The notes under the pieces are model-generated. The model was not told where the DNA came from. It ran no database searches and was given only the letters and a program-made list of their open reading frames with translations. This document shows, one piece after another, positions 24,901-36,900 of a stretch of DNA of 64,000 nucleotides. The stretch spans positions 14,945,872 through 15,009,871 of the forward strand of contig NC_087068.1 of assembly GCF_963678635.1 (NCBI RefSeq), in the 5' to 3' direction. Every line of letters starts with the position of its first letter. Position 1 is the stretch's first letter. A program made the translations under genes and the position numbers. The stretch comes from Symsagittifera roscoffensis (taxonomy: Eukaryota; Xenacoelomorpha; Acoela; Convolutidae).

Positions 24901-27900
24901 TTTTCTTAATTAGAAGTCGATCACGTTTTTCGTAACCTTTACAATTTTGCAGTTCGATAAAGGAGTTTGCCTTCCTTTTTGTTGCAGCACAAATGTAAAT
25001 GTAAGCGAGAGTATAAATGCATATAAATGCAAATGCATATAGGGAAAGTAGCCAAGCGTATACATGGTGCGTCCCGGCGGGTTCGGCGCCGGTTCGAATC
25101 CCGCCTAGGTCATTTCCTTTCTAGCATTCAAATATGCCACGAACTTGATGGGATGCTCCGTAACCAGGTTCGACCCCCCCCCCAAAAAAAAAACCTATTT
25201 TAACCGTCTTTTCGCTCTAATTTGGTTCAGCCTTGATTAAGGCTGACCTTTAAAAAAGAGCAATTTGTCTCAAGGACATTACCGAACGGTTCTTGTGGCT
25301 AGCTTGCGCCAATTTGTTTTGAAGCTGTGAATTGGTGACCAATAAGATTGAAGTTATACGATGTTTATGCTCGACCGAGATTAAGATGAGTTTTTGCCGA
25401 TAAATGCTCTCATTAATTTAAACTTCTTGATCCTTCATATTTGTTGATTTACGGAGATTGAGCCCTAATTGTTCGGTTAATCAGAGCTTCGTGATATAAG
25501 TTATATTACTGGCAAAACCGGCGACGTAATTTACTCTCTATTCGCTGGCCTCCATAAAATACTCGATACTCGCCAGACCCGAGCGCATTTTTTCCAGATG
25601 AGTGGTGGCGACCACAGAGGGATCCCGCCCCTGTTGCCAGTGTATCGTTATCCGAGGTGGATTTTCAGACGCTGTTTGTTCTCAGACGACGTGAATTTGC
25701 AGACCACGGTTTTTAGGTGACGTGTATTCGCAGACGACGAGTATTCCCAGACGCGGTTTCTTCCCTGACAAGTTGTCTTCATAAACGAGGTGTGATGTCA
25801 AGGCGCCGACTTCCCGTCGTGGTTTTTGAGACCCACAGCAGAGGCCAACAATTCAATGAATGAGTAAAGTCCTGAGAGTTAAAGAAAGGGTTTTAGAAAA
25901 AGATATCAACTCAGGCCTGTTCCCAACCGATGACCGCCCAATCTCCAAAACTATAAGATTCTACTGATTTAAAAACAGTCTAGTTGTGCTATAAAATTTT
26001 ATACGTCTTATATGGTTGAATTTTTTCCGCAAGCTAGCAACCGGTAATTTTTTCTCAACACTCAAAATTTTTGGGCAGTTCTGTTGAACTGAAATAACTT
26101 ACAATCGGTACTTAGTCAATTTACTTGGCATTTTTTCTCGATACCACAAATTTTTGGGTAATTGTGAACGGATTGAAAATCCAGAAAATCGGAACATAGA
26201 TAAGATGTACTAGACTAGTTTTTTGGATTGGTTTATGACTCGAACCTGCTGACCAAAATTTTCCGAAAAATTTTGGGAAAAAAAGTTTAAAAAAATTGCA
26301 AAAAAATCCTCAAAACGTCCCCAAAATTCTGCGAAACTGTGCTGTAACATGACACCAACCTTATGGTAAGTGGTCTGGTAGCAAAATATCAGGCAAAGTA
26401 AGTTGAGTTTTTTCACCCTCAGGTTTTTTCCGCGTGTTGTTGGAATTTAACCAATTTTCCTGATCCCCCACCCACCATTGGTGAAACTGAAAGCCAGTTC
26501 GCTTCCGAAAGCCAGTTAAGTGGTCAGGTCCGGTGATATTAAGTGAGTTAAGTTGAATTCTTTCATCCTCAGGTTTACTCCATGTGCGTTGTTGGAGTTC
26601 AACCTACCTACTTAATTTCCCACCCCGCTGGTACTTAAGCGTAACGTAGCCGTCGCATAGGTCCCTTAAGTATATAGTATTCATTCTAGGAGCTAGTTCT
26701 CTAGAGCACGCGCTCCGTAAACTATCCGCGCCATCTCAAAAGCGCGTGAAAGAGACTTGTTTCACAAAGCCCGGTTTAAGCTTTAACTTTAACGCCAGGT
26801 AAAAGTATTTTGTGGATTTACTTGAGTGAAAATAAAGTATTTTCTGAGAGTCGTTTATTTCTGAAATTATTAAGCATGGAAGTTCAGTTTCAAAAGAAAA
26901 TTAAGAAGTTGTTTGAGAAACGTAGCAACCTCGAAAACGAACTTTATAAATGCCATGAAATAATTTTAGAATACATATAGAATCAGAGTCGTTGCTCAAA
27001 AATTGATACTTATATTGAAAAATGTAGAAACTATATAGAACAAGCGGTCGAGATAAATAATGAGTTGATTAATATGGCTGCAAAAAGTGCCAATCCCGAC
27101 GAATTGATACCGGCACAGGATATGTGGCAGCATAAGTTGACTCAAAGCAACGATAAAGTTCTGCAGGAAGCTATCACATATAAAACAAGTTTTGAGGCAG
27201 TAACAGAGCCGGACAAAATAGATAGCAGCTCAAAAGTTTCTCATCATTCTGAAAAAAGTGAAAAACCCTAGTCGCATAAAACAGATACCCGCTCTAAGTT
27301 GTCTCATCGAAGCAGCCGACATCAGCAATCGGGTTTTCAGAAATCTAGTTATACTTCCGCTCCGTCAAAAACACTTTGAGAAAAAGCGCGATTTAATGAT
27401 TTTAAAGAAACAACAAGAGGAACTTGAGAGGCAGGCAAAGACTGAAAGAGCAGCAAAACAAGATGAAACAATATTTTTTAGAACAACAAAGCAGTTTAGA
27501 GTTGGAAGATTTAGCTGAAGAACACAGGAAAAAACTGGCAGAAATTGAGTTGAAAGGGCTTGAGTTAGAAGATGAGTTGTCGGAAATCAGCGAGAATGCT
27601 GAGGAAAGTGGTTTAACTCGAATCTCTCCACAACTAACAATAGACGAAAAGGATCGTACGCGTCACTGGGTCGAATCTGTCGACCACAATCAGCCTGACG
27701 CTGTTTTAGTTCCCAATCAAGAGCAGCACGTTCGTTCAACAGCTCCTGAGGCAACTTATCCTGCATCAACAAATTACTTGGTCTCATCAAGTTTTACAGG
27801 AGTGAATAATGGCCAGGCAGCTTCTAGTGATCCGGGATTGTATTTCAGTAACCACATTCACCGACAACAACAAAATTTGTCGAATTTGGTTCAATCGCAG

Positions 27901-30900
27901 ATTTCCGTTAACAATCCAGTAGGGTTACAGCAGGTTATTCAACCTGTTTCTAATAATTTGCCTCCGCAAACTTTTTTCTCCAATCATCCGGTGCTAGGCA
28001 ATCCAAACACAGGGTCAGTAGTCCCGGTAAATTCTGAAAATTATTTTGCTCCGACAACATCTGCAGAAGTTCCTTCTGGTGTAGCACCGTTCGTTCCTGC
28101 ATCAACAACAACTAATCAGGTTTCTTTAGGTCATCAAACTGCAGGATCAGTAGTAGCTGGCCACCAAGCACCTGTAATCCCATCACAACAACATACGGGT
28201 GTTCCCGTTAGTAGTTATAACTTTTCAAGTGACCACTATAATCCTTATAGTAATTTGTGGAGACCAGCTGTTGCTGCCCCTTTAATGTCAACTCAACAGC
28301 ACTACGTTCCTTCGACAACTGTTTTTTCCGCAGTAACTCCGATTGTTCCTACGAATAATTTTGTTCCTTAAACAAGTGGAGAGATTGTGTTTTTTGCACA
28401 GCCTGAAATTTCTTCACATGCTAATCAACCGTTCGTTCCTGATTGTCACGGTAACTATTCGAGTTACACAGAGCCAACTTCCGGTGATTCACCTGGTGCA
28501 GACGTCGAGCGTCCACTTTCGACCCGAGAGTTGGTTAATATACTCTTGCACAGCCGAAAAGATCATCTCCCTGAGTGGAAGCTGACCCAGTTCAATGGCA
28601 ACCCATTTAATTGGCATGAGTGGTTTGGGCAGTTCATATCGATGGTCGATTCAGCCATACTCAGTGACGATGAAAAGCTTACCTATCTGAAAACGCTCGT
28701 AGTGGGTAAAGCAAAATCCGCAATCGCTGAGTATAGCTATAGCGGAGTACTATATAAAGACGCATTAGCAACTCTTCAAAGAAAGTTCGGGCAGCCGCAT
28801 GCTGTAGTAGGGTCTCATCTAGATAAATTGAGTAATTTTCCGCCGCTGAAAATGCATAACTCGGAAAATGTAATTGGCTTTTCTTCTACAATTTCTGGAC
28901 TTGTTGCCGTATTCAAGTCTCTATCTTTTAACGATGACCTGAAAAGTGTTAATTTACTGAATCAGGCTGTGAGTAAGCTTCCCCCAAACCTTAAGGAAGC
29001 ATGGTCAATGCAAACCGTAAGACGCCAGTGGCATCGACCAACTCTGCTAGATTTCAACGAATGGCTTAAAGAAAAGGCGGAGGGTCATGAGAGGCTAAAA
29101 GCAATTAATTCTAAGGTTAAGGCTGAAGAACCAGTGAAGCAAAAGGTAGGTACGAAAGTGTTTGCTAGTAATGCAACGGTGAGTGATAAGACTAAGGAAA
29201 AACCAAAATTCCCTCCATGTGCTGTATGTAAAGGTCAACACGCTCTTTGGAATTGCGCCGTATTCAAAGAGAAAAACGCTACGCAGCGAGCGAAACATGT
29301 AGCCGAACAACAACTTTGCTTTAAGTGTTTACAGAGCAACCACAGTTTTCGTAATTGTAGCAAGGCCAGAAAGTGCCTTAAGTCAGATTGTGAAAACACG
29401 CACAACGTGCTCTTACATGGAGCGAAGTAAAGTTCCCCGGCGTCAGGTAACGAAAACACTAAACATGTATCGACTAACGCTGCCGTCGGCGATATTCATA
29501 GCCAGGAGTCAACTAAAGGCCTCCTGCCAGTTGCATCACTCGCCGTCTCTTCGGATGCGACGATTACTAATGCCCTAGCTCTATGCGATAGTGCTTCCAC
29601 GCACTGATGAGTGTCCGCCGATCTCATAAAACGTCTCCATTTGGTTGGCACTCTTGTTAATCTCACCATAAATGGATTCAATTCCACGAGCTTGATGAAA
29701 ACTCATCAAGTAAGTTTTCAAGTTTCCGCCGAAACGAATAATAGTGATTTTTCGTTTTCTTTTCGAGCTTATGTTAAGGATCATATTCGCATTGGATCGG
29801 ATAGCATAAGTATTCCTGAATTACAGGAAAAATACCCGCAGTTGGCTCCGATAAAACCTATACATTATAAGTATGAGGAAGTCGAAATAATTATTGGACA
29901 GGATTTCTACCATGCCATAAGACCCGTTGAGTACCTTCTGGCGGAGGACTCTATTTCACCGTGCGCCGTACACCTTCCGATAGGTTGGGTTTTAAGTGGT
30001 TCGTTACCGCCGTCCTTTAAGTCGAACTCGTCTTGCTTTAAGTGTGTTGTCGAAGACATGTCTCTTGCGGACCAAATTAAAACTTGGTATGAGTTGGAGT
30101 CATATGGAGCCTTCAAGCAAGTAGATGCCCGTTCCGCCGCCGACAAACGCGCTTTGTCCGTTTTGAAGAATGACACCTTTCACGATGGTGAGAGGTACAT
30201 TGTACCAATGCTTTGGAACGATAAAGTACTTTCCCGAATAACTATTTTTCCTCCTTAGCTCAATTAAAGTCTTTGGAAAAGAGGCTAGATAAGGATCCGT
30301 CGCTCCGTGAAAAATACTGGCCATTTTTGCAGCTTGCTTTGAGTTATGCTGTGTTTTGTGGCCGATGTTAGCAATAAAAAAGTTTGTTAAAAATATCGTT
30401 ATATTACGAAATTTCCAGAGTTATTTTCCTGATAAAATGCTCGTTAATTCAAGTGATTAAAAACCGTTTCTTTTCGAATTGTGGAGATTGACGCGCACAC
30501 TTTTAACAAATGAAATGAACAGAAATAAAATGAACAGAAATCAAAAGTCAAACAGCAAAAAAGTAAATTTGAGCCTGAAAAAACTAAGGCTTTTCCGGGA
30601 AAAAAAATCATCACGACCTATATAAGAGTTTGAACTACATTAATCGACTCTTAATATTTAATTGATCGTTCAGGAAACTTACCTTTACTTGAAGGCCTGA
30701 AAAGGCAGTCGCCTTGGTCCTGGTACTTCAATCTCTCCAGACACTTCTCAAATGTCACGTTCTCAAAATTAGGATGCACTATCACTCTCTTCAAATACTG
30801 CTTTTTCTTCTGTTCCTTTTCCGCCTTCGCTTTTACTTCTAACTTCTCTCTTTCTTCTGTCGCTTTGTCGTAACATTCATCCTTTTTCGGGGCATACTCG

Positions 30901-33900
30901 TTCAACTCATCCACCAAATCACTTGTTCTACATGTTAAGTCGCATCTGAAAGTCGAGCACTCAAGCTCTCTGATACGTGCTTTAATAGTTTGACCAAGAC
31001 TTACTTTCTCGAAAGGATGTTCCACCGGGTTATCGGATAGATATTTCGTGAGAATAAAACCCAACATCCCGTTTTCCAACTTGACACGGACTCCAATTAC
31101 TTTTCCGTCACATTTCTTGGAATCGAAGTGATTCCAAACATCTTGGATCTCCAAGAAGTGATCCATATTACAAAAGGGACACTTCCAGCGTCCGTTTTCT
31201 GATCTTTCCAAACTTCCCATTTTCTGATGTGACTCGTCATTTGGGAACCTCGACACGAGTGCTACAACCGTTACTTCCAACATCTTTCCCAAAAATAGCG
31301 ACTCAGGGGTTTCTTTAGTCAACATTTCGAACCTAACCAGGGGAGGAAGTTGAGCCTGAAGGTGCCTAATTCTGTCCTTGAAAGGATTAGACAGCTCCAA
31401 GCTGATATCGTAAAGTGTTGTATTCTTCTGTCCGAACTGTTGGCGATTAAGTTCGTCTGCAAAAGCGTCCAAGTCCAGGTCTTTTAACTTATCAGGAGCC
31501 TCCATGATTTCCTCGACAGCCCTTGCAGTTCTCTGTTGACCTTGTTCGTCCGCATCAACGTCATCATATTCCAAAGCGTCCACCGCCATTTTTCTTGCCC
31601 ATTCATAAGTTTCTGGGTGAATCCGAGTCGAGTCCAGAGGGTCTAACCAGGTTTCATCGTCCGTATTTTCCGGATCGAAAGATCTGACGTCAATTTTGAT
31701 GAAGCCAGCACAGTTAACAAACAATTTGGGACCCATTTTAAGCTCAGTCACCAATTGTGTTCTGTTAACTAGCTTTTTATTTCTGCGAGAGAGGAACTGT
31801 AACAAGGCAGAAGCTTTTCTTGGTCCGAGACCGCATACGTAATTTAAAGAGTACGAATGATGAGGGTAGTCCAGCGCTCTGTTCACATCAACTCCCACTT
31901 TGTTCACCATGGACACTAGCTCTGTAGTCAAGGCTTCAATGAGGTCCTCCTGAGGAACCAAGCCTTGCAATGCGTTGAACTTGAAACTCAGCAGGTCTTT
32001 ATTGTCTTCTGCCATCTGACAAAATTCGGCTAGCGGGTCCTGCAATCGCCTTCCAGCTGATATCGCTCTGCGTAACATAGGAGGATAATCTGGGAACTCT
32101 TTTACGGCCTTTGCCGATTTCTCATACACCGACGCCAAATCGTCATTGACCAATTCTAAGGCCACGATTGGAAATTGAATTTCCTTCTCCAAACTTATCA
32201 ACAAATTTTCTACATTAATACCCAGAGTTTTTGCAATGTAAGATCCCGTACACACTACTGTAACATGTGGCCTTACTCTCTGAATAAAGTCACTCAATGA
32301 AGCAAAGGCGATATTCAGAAGCTCTTTATCTTCCTTTTTGCGTCCATGGCGAGTCAAGTTAGGGAGTCTCACAAAATCTTTGCAAACTCCATTTTTGTCT
32401 AGGTAAACAGCAAAACTGACTTCGTCATAGTCGTCTCCGTGAGCAATTGAGACAACACGACATCCCGGTTCGTAATCATCTTCTTCGTCATCCATGTCTG
32501 TTTTGTCACAGTTCCTCGGATTCCATGGTTCGACACTAATTAAAGAGTGCAAGTAATTGACCGACTCTCGAACAACGAACTCCTCAGCTTCCCTTGTTAA
32601 CTTTTCTCTAACTTCCTTCTCCAAAATTGGAAATAAAATTTCAACAAGCGCCATTCGGACGGCCTTTCTTCTTAAATCGTTCCAAGCCTTCACGACTTCT
32701 GAGTAGCCGTCTTGATAGTACAGAAGAGCCAAGTCCTCAACATAACCTTCCAGGCCAAACATAGTCGCCGCAGTCATCGCTTTGACGTTTTCTTGGATTT
32801 CAAATTTAATTTCGATCAACTTTTGATTCTCAGCTTCAGCTAGTTTCAAATAATCGGCATCGCGAAAAGATTGCAAAGGCTTTCCTTTCAGGTATTTCAT
32901 AGAATATAAAGCGTGATTTTCATCGATTTCTTGCAGACCCTTTTTTGTTGGTCGCACATTCACGCCTACTTTATCTTCATAGCTTTTTCGGACCGATTTG
33001 CGAATTGAAGGCTCGTGGGCAAGTTGCTGTGCAACCATAAAAATAGCCGCATTAATAACGGTTTCTTTCGTAGGAAAATTATCGCAAACCAATTCCAAGG
33101 CAATATCTGAAGGGTATTGTGAACTAGTTGTCGGTTCGTGTTTCTGATACTGGTCGCAAACATTCACTCCAAAATTTTCCGGAGTGAGTCCAAAAAGATT
33201 TGCGAAATTGTAGATTTTGTGTTTGATGCAAATCATGTACATTTGTTGTTTTATTGGTCGTTTGCGTTGCCGTTCTGGTTTCACTGATTCTCCGTTTTCT
33301 CTCGCCTTTTCTGCTTTCTCGGCATCGATCATGGCTAAAACACCAGCTTTTGTTTAAGTCTTTCGCTTTCACACAAGCTTTGGAGTATATTGAAAGAAAA
33401 TTTTCATTAACTGGGATTCGAACTTATGCCAGCAGTTTATGCATTAAGACTCTATGACATGCCATTCTTTACATTATTTATCGAAAAAAAATAGGATATC
33501 TCTGTTTTTATATTAAAAAAAAACATTAAACTCACGTGGTATGTAATGTCCATAATGTAACATGAAATGCTGGTATACATCTTCAACCTGCTGCATAGTC
33601 TCTGCATTTCTCAATTGACTTATGTCGAACTCTTCCAGAGGTCTGATCTCCGCTATTCTCGAGTAATCCTCCGAATTCCTCGTCAAGTTAGCGAGATAAT
33701 TCCTCATTTGCATGAGCAACTGAGTCAATTGTTCTTTTCGTTTCTGAAGTTGCACCCACTTTTCATCATTTTGCCAAATAGTCCACAGGTCAAACATTTC
33801 GTTTAGTTCCGGCTCGCAGAACTCTCGTCTGTACGTATGAATGAAAGGAACTTCGTGCATTTGGTCTCGCAGAAGCTTCAGAACATCTCTGATTTTCTGG

Positions 33901-36900
33901 ATGCTATCTCGTCCTTTTTCGTCAAACATAACTGTATAAAACTCTCCGGGTCTAGAGTCGTCGCCTTCCAAATTCAGAGGCTCCAGTTGTGTTCCGTTGA
34001 ATGAAGGGTACCGGATGTACTGATTAGAGATGAAACAGTCTGTAAACAAACAGCTCTTTGATTCAAAACATGTCCTTGATCATGAATTTAAAAATATATA
34101 TATATGAATACAATATGCCAAAAACTATTATTAGTTGGTTTACCTGATACGGTTTCATTCGGTATTTCTTTGCATTATCTAAAAATGATTTCTACCAAGG
34201 AGTCACAAAGATTCAAGAGCCCCCGACAAGTTAAAACCTAATTTTTTTCTTTTCAGCTTTCCATATTTTAAATTTCTGTGCATTTCCATGTTCAAATTTA
34301 GACGTTCGAAACTGACGACGGGTGATCGTGTAATGTGGTGATTACCTTTATTCTGAAACACCTGTGACCAGATCCAGTTAGCCTCTTCATTTGCCTCCTC
34401 GTCGTTTTTGAACGGCTCCACTGGCGTTTTCCGCAGCTGGAACCTCTCCGGAATGTCCAGGGCTTTTATCTTCTCGTCCTCTGGCAGGTAGTGTGCTTTT
34501 TCCAGGTCGGTAGGGTCGAACTTGACAATGTTTTTAGTAATCACTTTTTTGCTTTTTTCGGCTTTCTTCTTCAGCAATTTTGCGCTCATGGTATTGCCCT
34601 CCTCATCTGTGAAAAGAAACAAGTCATCAACTATCAGTCATAATTTTCATTTTCAAATAATACGCGGAATACGGTCGGCCGTCTAAACGTTGCGAGCAGA
34701 TCATGTTTACATCAACTCAGCAAGGAAAAGCGAAAACTTTATTTCAGACAACCTTTGCTGTTTCTTCAGCCAAATTGCAATGATTTGTCACGAATCACAA
34801 CTTTTAAATCGAGTGGAATACAAAAAAACCTTGTTCCAATCTTGTTGCCATTCGCATCAAAATGAATCAAAGTAAGAATTTTGGCGATGACATTTCAGTT
34901 TTGCCTGATTTCTAGCCAGCTGCTTTTCAATTTGTGAAATGAGGCTTATGAAATGACAAAATATTTCTATCGCCTTACCTGTAGCTGAAAATAGTTATGC
35001 GATGATAGCAGAAAAAAATTATCAGATGAAATATCCAAAGAATTTATGATCACCCAGATTTTGATCAGCCAAAAAACACCCACATTTTGATCACCCAACA
35101 GATCGCTGGTAAAATTTAAATGAGCTCAGGAATCAGTTGAAAGAATTGAAATATAAGACACTTCAAAACTTCAACCACCCGAAGAAGCCAGTTTCATTTT
35201 TTTGTATTCAAAATCGATTTTCAAAAGCTTCAATCAGAATTGAAAACACAGCAAACAGGCAGTTGAAGTAGACTCTAGCAACGCAAGAAAACACAAAAAA
35301 AAATCCGAATTAAAAAAAAATATGGCATGAAATCTCTTTTATTTCAAAAAGAATTCATGATTGATTTTGTTTATGAAATTAACTCATTTTTCGACTCGAC
35401 ATCAATAAATGTCTTCAATGCAATACACGTTCATTGGCTACCCCATTTCAGAATTATATCAATGGATAATTTTTTCCCGCTAAGTCGATAAGTTTTCAAA
35501 GTCATGTAAAACTAGAAGCCATTCAGGTTTTCCACGACATTTGAACTTTTATTAATTGAGAACAGAATTGGCCAACTTTTTAGCAAAGCAAATTGAACTT
35601 AAAATGGCAAACAATAAAAAAAATTGAACGTGAACAACTTGAAAGTCTTTTTTTTTAACTAACCCACTTGAATAAATGGATCAAAATAAGATTTTTTTTC
35701 CGCTGAGAATCCTGAACTATAGAATCCACTAGTGGACCAAAGTAAGCGAAAACTCGGGTTTCCATTCGCTACAAAGCTCGTTAAAAAGGATGCTCTTCGA
35801 CATTTACATTGAATTAGAACAAAAAAATTTACACAGCATGATCAAAGCTACCCTCCGCACAAAAGTACTATCTGCACAACGTTTTGCATCGGAGTGAATT
35901 TTTTCTCGAACAAACGGACTGAAACAAGTCGTTCATGGTACGAGAAACCTTCAAGAAATTTAAAACGATCAGTGTGACAACGCGCCTTTGTGCCTAAAAA
36001 TTCACGCGGTTAGACCCAGAAAAAATTCTTTGAAACAGAATTCGAAAGAGAAGCAAAGCTGTAATTCGCAAACACAAGCGACAAAACAGCGAAACATAGC
36101 TCTTAAGGCTAAAAAAAAGAGGAAAATGAAAATAGGAAAAAAACGGAATTGACTGGAGAATCAGAGTCTCATGTCTTCGCTATGATCGCTCTTCAATTAG
36201 CAAACAACGGGCATCGATAAAGCAGATGCTCTATACATAGCAGCCGTATCCGTGTGGGTTAGGCATGCGGAGGGTCGTGTGTTCGAATACCGCTTCGGTC
36301 ACGCTTGGAGGGGTCCCCAGTGTCATCCACCTCCTCAAGGTGGGACCAGCTACGGCGAAATGGATGACATCCCTTCCCCTATGGTTGTTCATGCACTGAG
36401 TACGACCGGGGGTTAAAAAGACGCTCTTTACAGATGTGCCTTGTCATGCAAAACATATTAAAACTTTTGTTTTGAACCGAAGTCGATCCCCCGACCAGGA
36501 GATAAAGAGCACCACATCATCGAATCTGCACCATGGTCGCTTGAATCGTTAGAGACTGATCTATGTTAGCAAAAAAAGTCACCTCATAGGTTGCTAGATA
36601 GGTTGGAAAAAGGGAGCTTCGTGATATGGCACTACTCTTGATAGTGTAAACATAGCCAAGAGACAGTCGGAAGAGAGTCAATGAACCGAAGTAAACAGCA
36701 AAAATACTGACTACTTTTTAGAAAACACTTCAACTTTAAACACAATTAATACTGTTAAAGCTCTTTGAAGTTCAAGAGCAATTTATGATTGGTGCATTTT
36801 TGATTTAAAAAAATAACCCATTTTGCGAAAACTTGATCAAAAGTAAATTTTTTGTTTCGCTGGAAAATCTGATAAATAAATTCCATTTTATAAAATAGAA

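Larger units (their letters stand above)
24980..30499 (+). mobile_element. BEL/Pao LTR retrotransposon, decayed
   Basis: The insert starts TGTTGCAGC, ends GCGCACA, and is flanked by a 5-bp duplication CTTTT (24975-24979 and 30500-30504), as expected for an LTR element in an R1 copy. Parts: an LTR/leader-like region to about 25.6 kb with a TGGCGACC primer-site-like string near 25604, a Gag region (about 26876-29430), and an aspartic-protease region (about 29480-30260). Weak similarity between the end of the insert and about 25.40-25.47 kb may be what is left of paired LTRs. No reverse transcriptase or integrase is recognisable. It is broken, with several breaks, and looks old. It is antisense to SPT6. 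Confidence 0.8.
24681..30660 (+). repeat. Interspersed repeat family R1, copy split by the BEL/Pao insertion
   Basis: The left half is 24681-24979 ('aacatagccaagagaaag' to 'gtttgccttccttttt') and the right half is 30500-30660 ('cttttaacaaatgaaatgaa' to 'cattaatcgactctta'). The halves are contiguous in other copies of the family. This shows that the 5.5 kb between them is a later insertion. It lies in SPT6 intron 8. Confidence 0.8.

Noticed and set aside
28387-29430. Host gene encoding a zinc-knuckle protein in SPT6 intron 8
   Set aside because: It is the Gag region of the BEL/Pao fossil, inside an insert with a target duplication.
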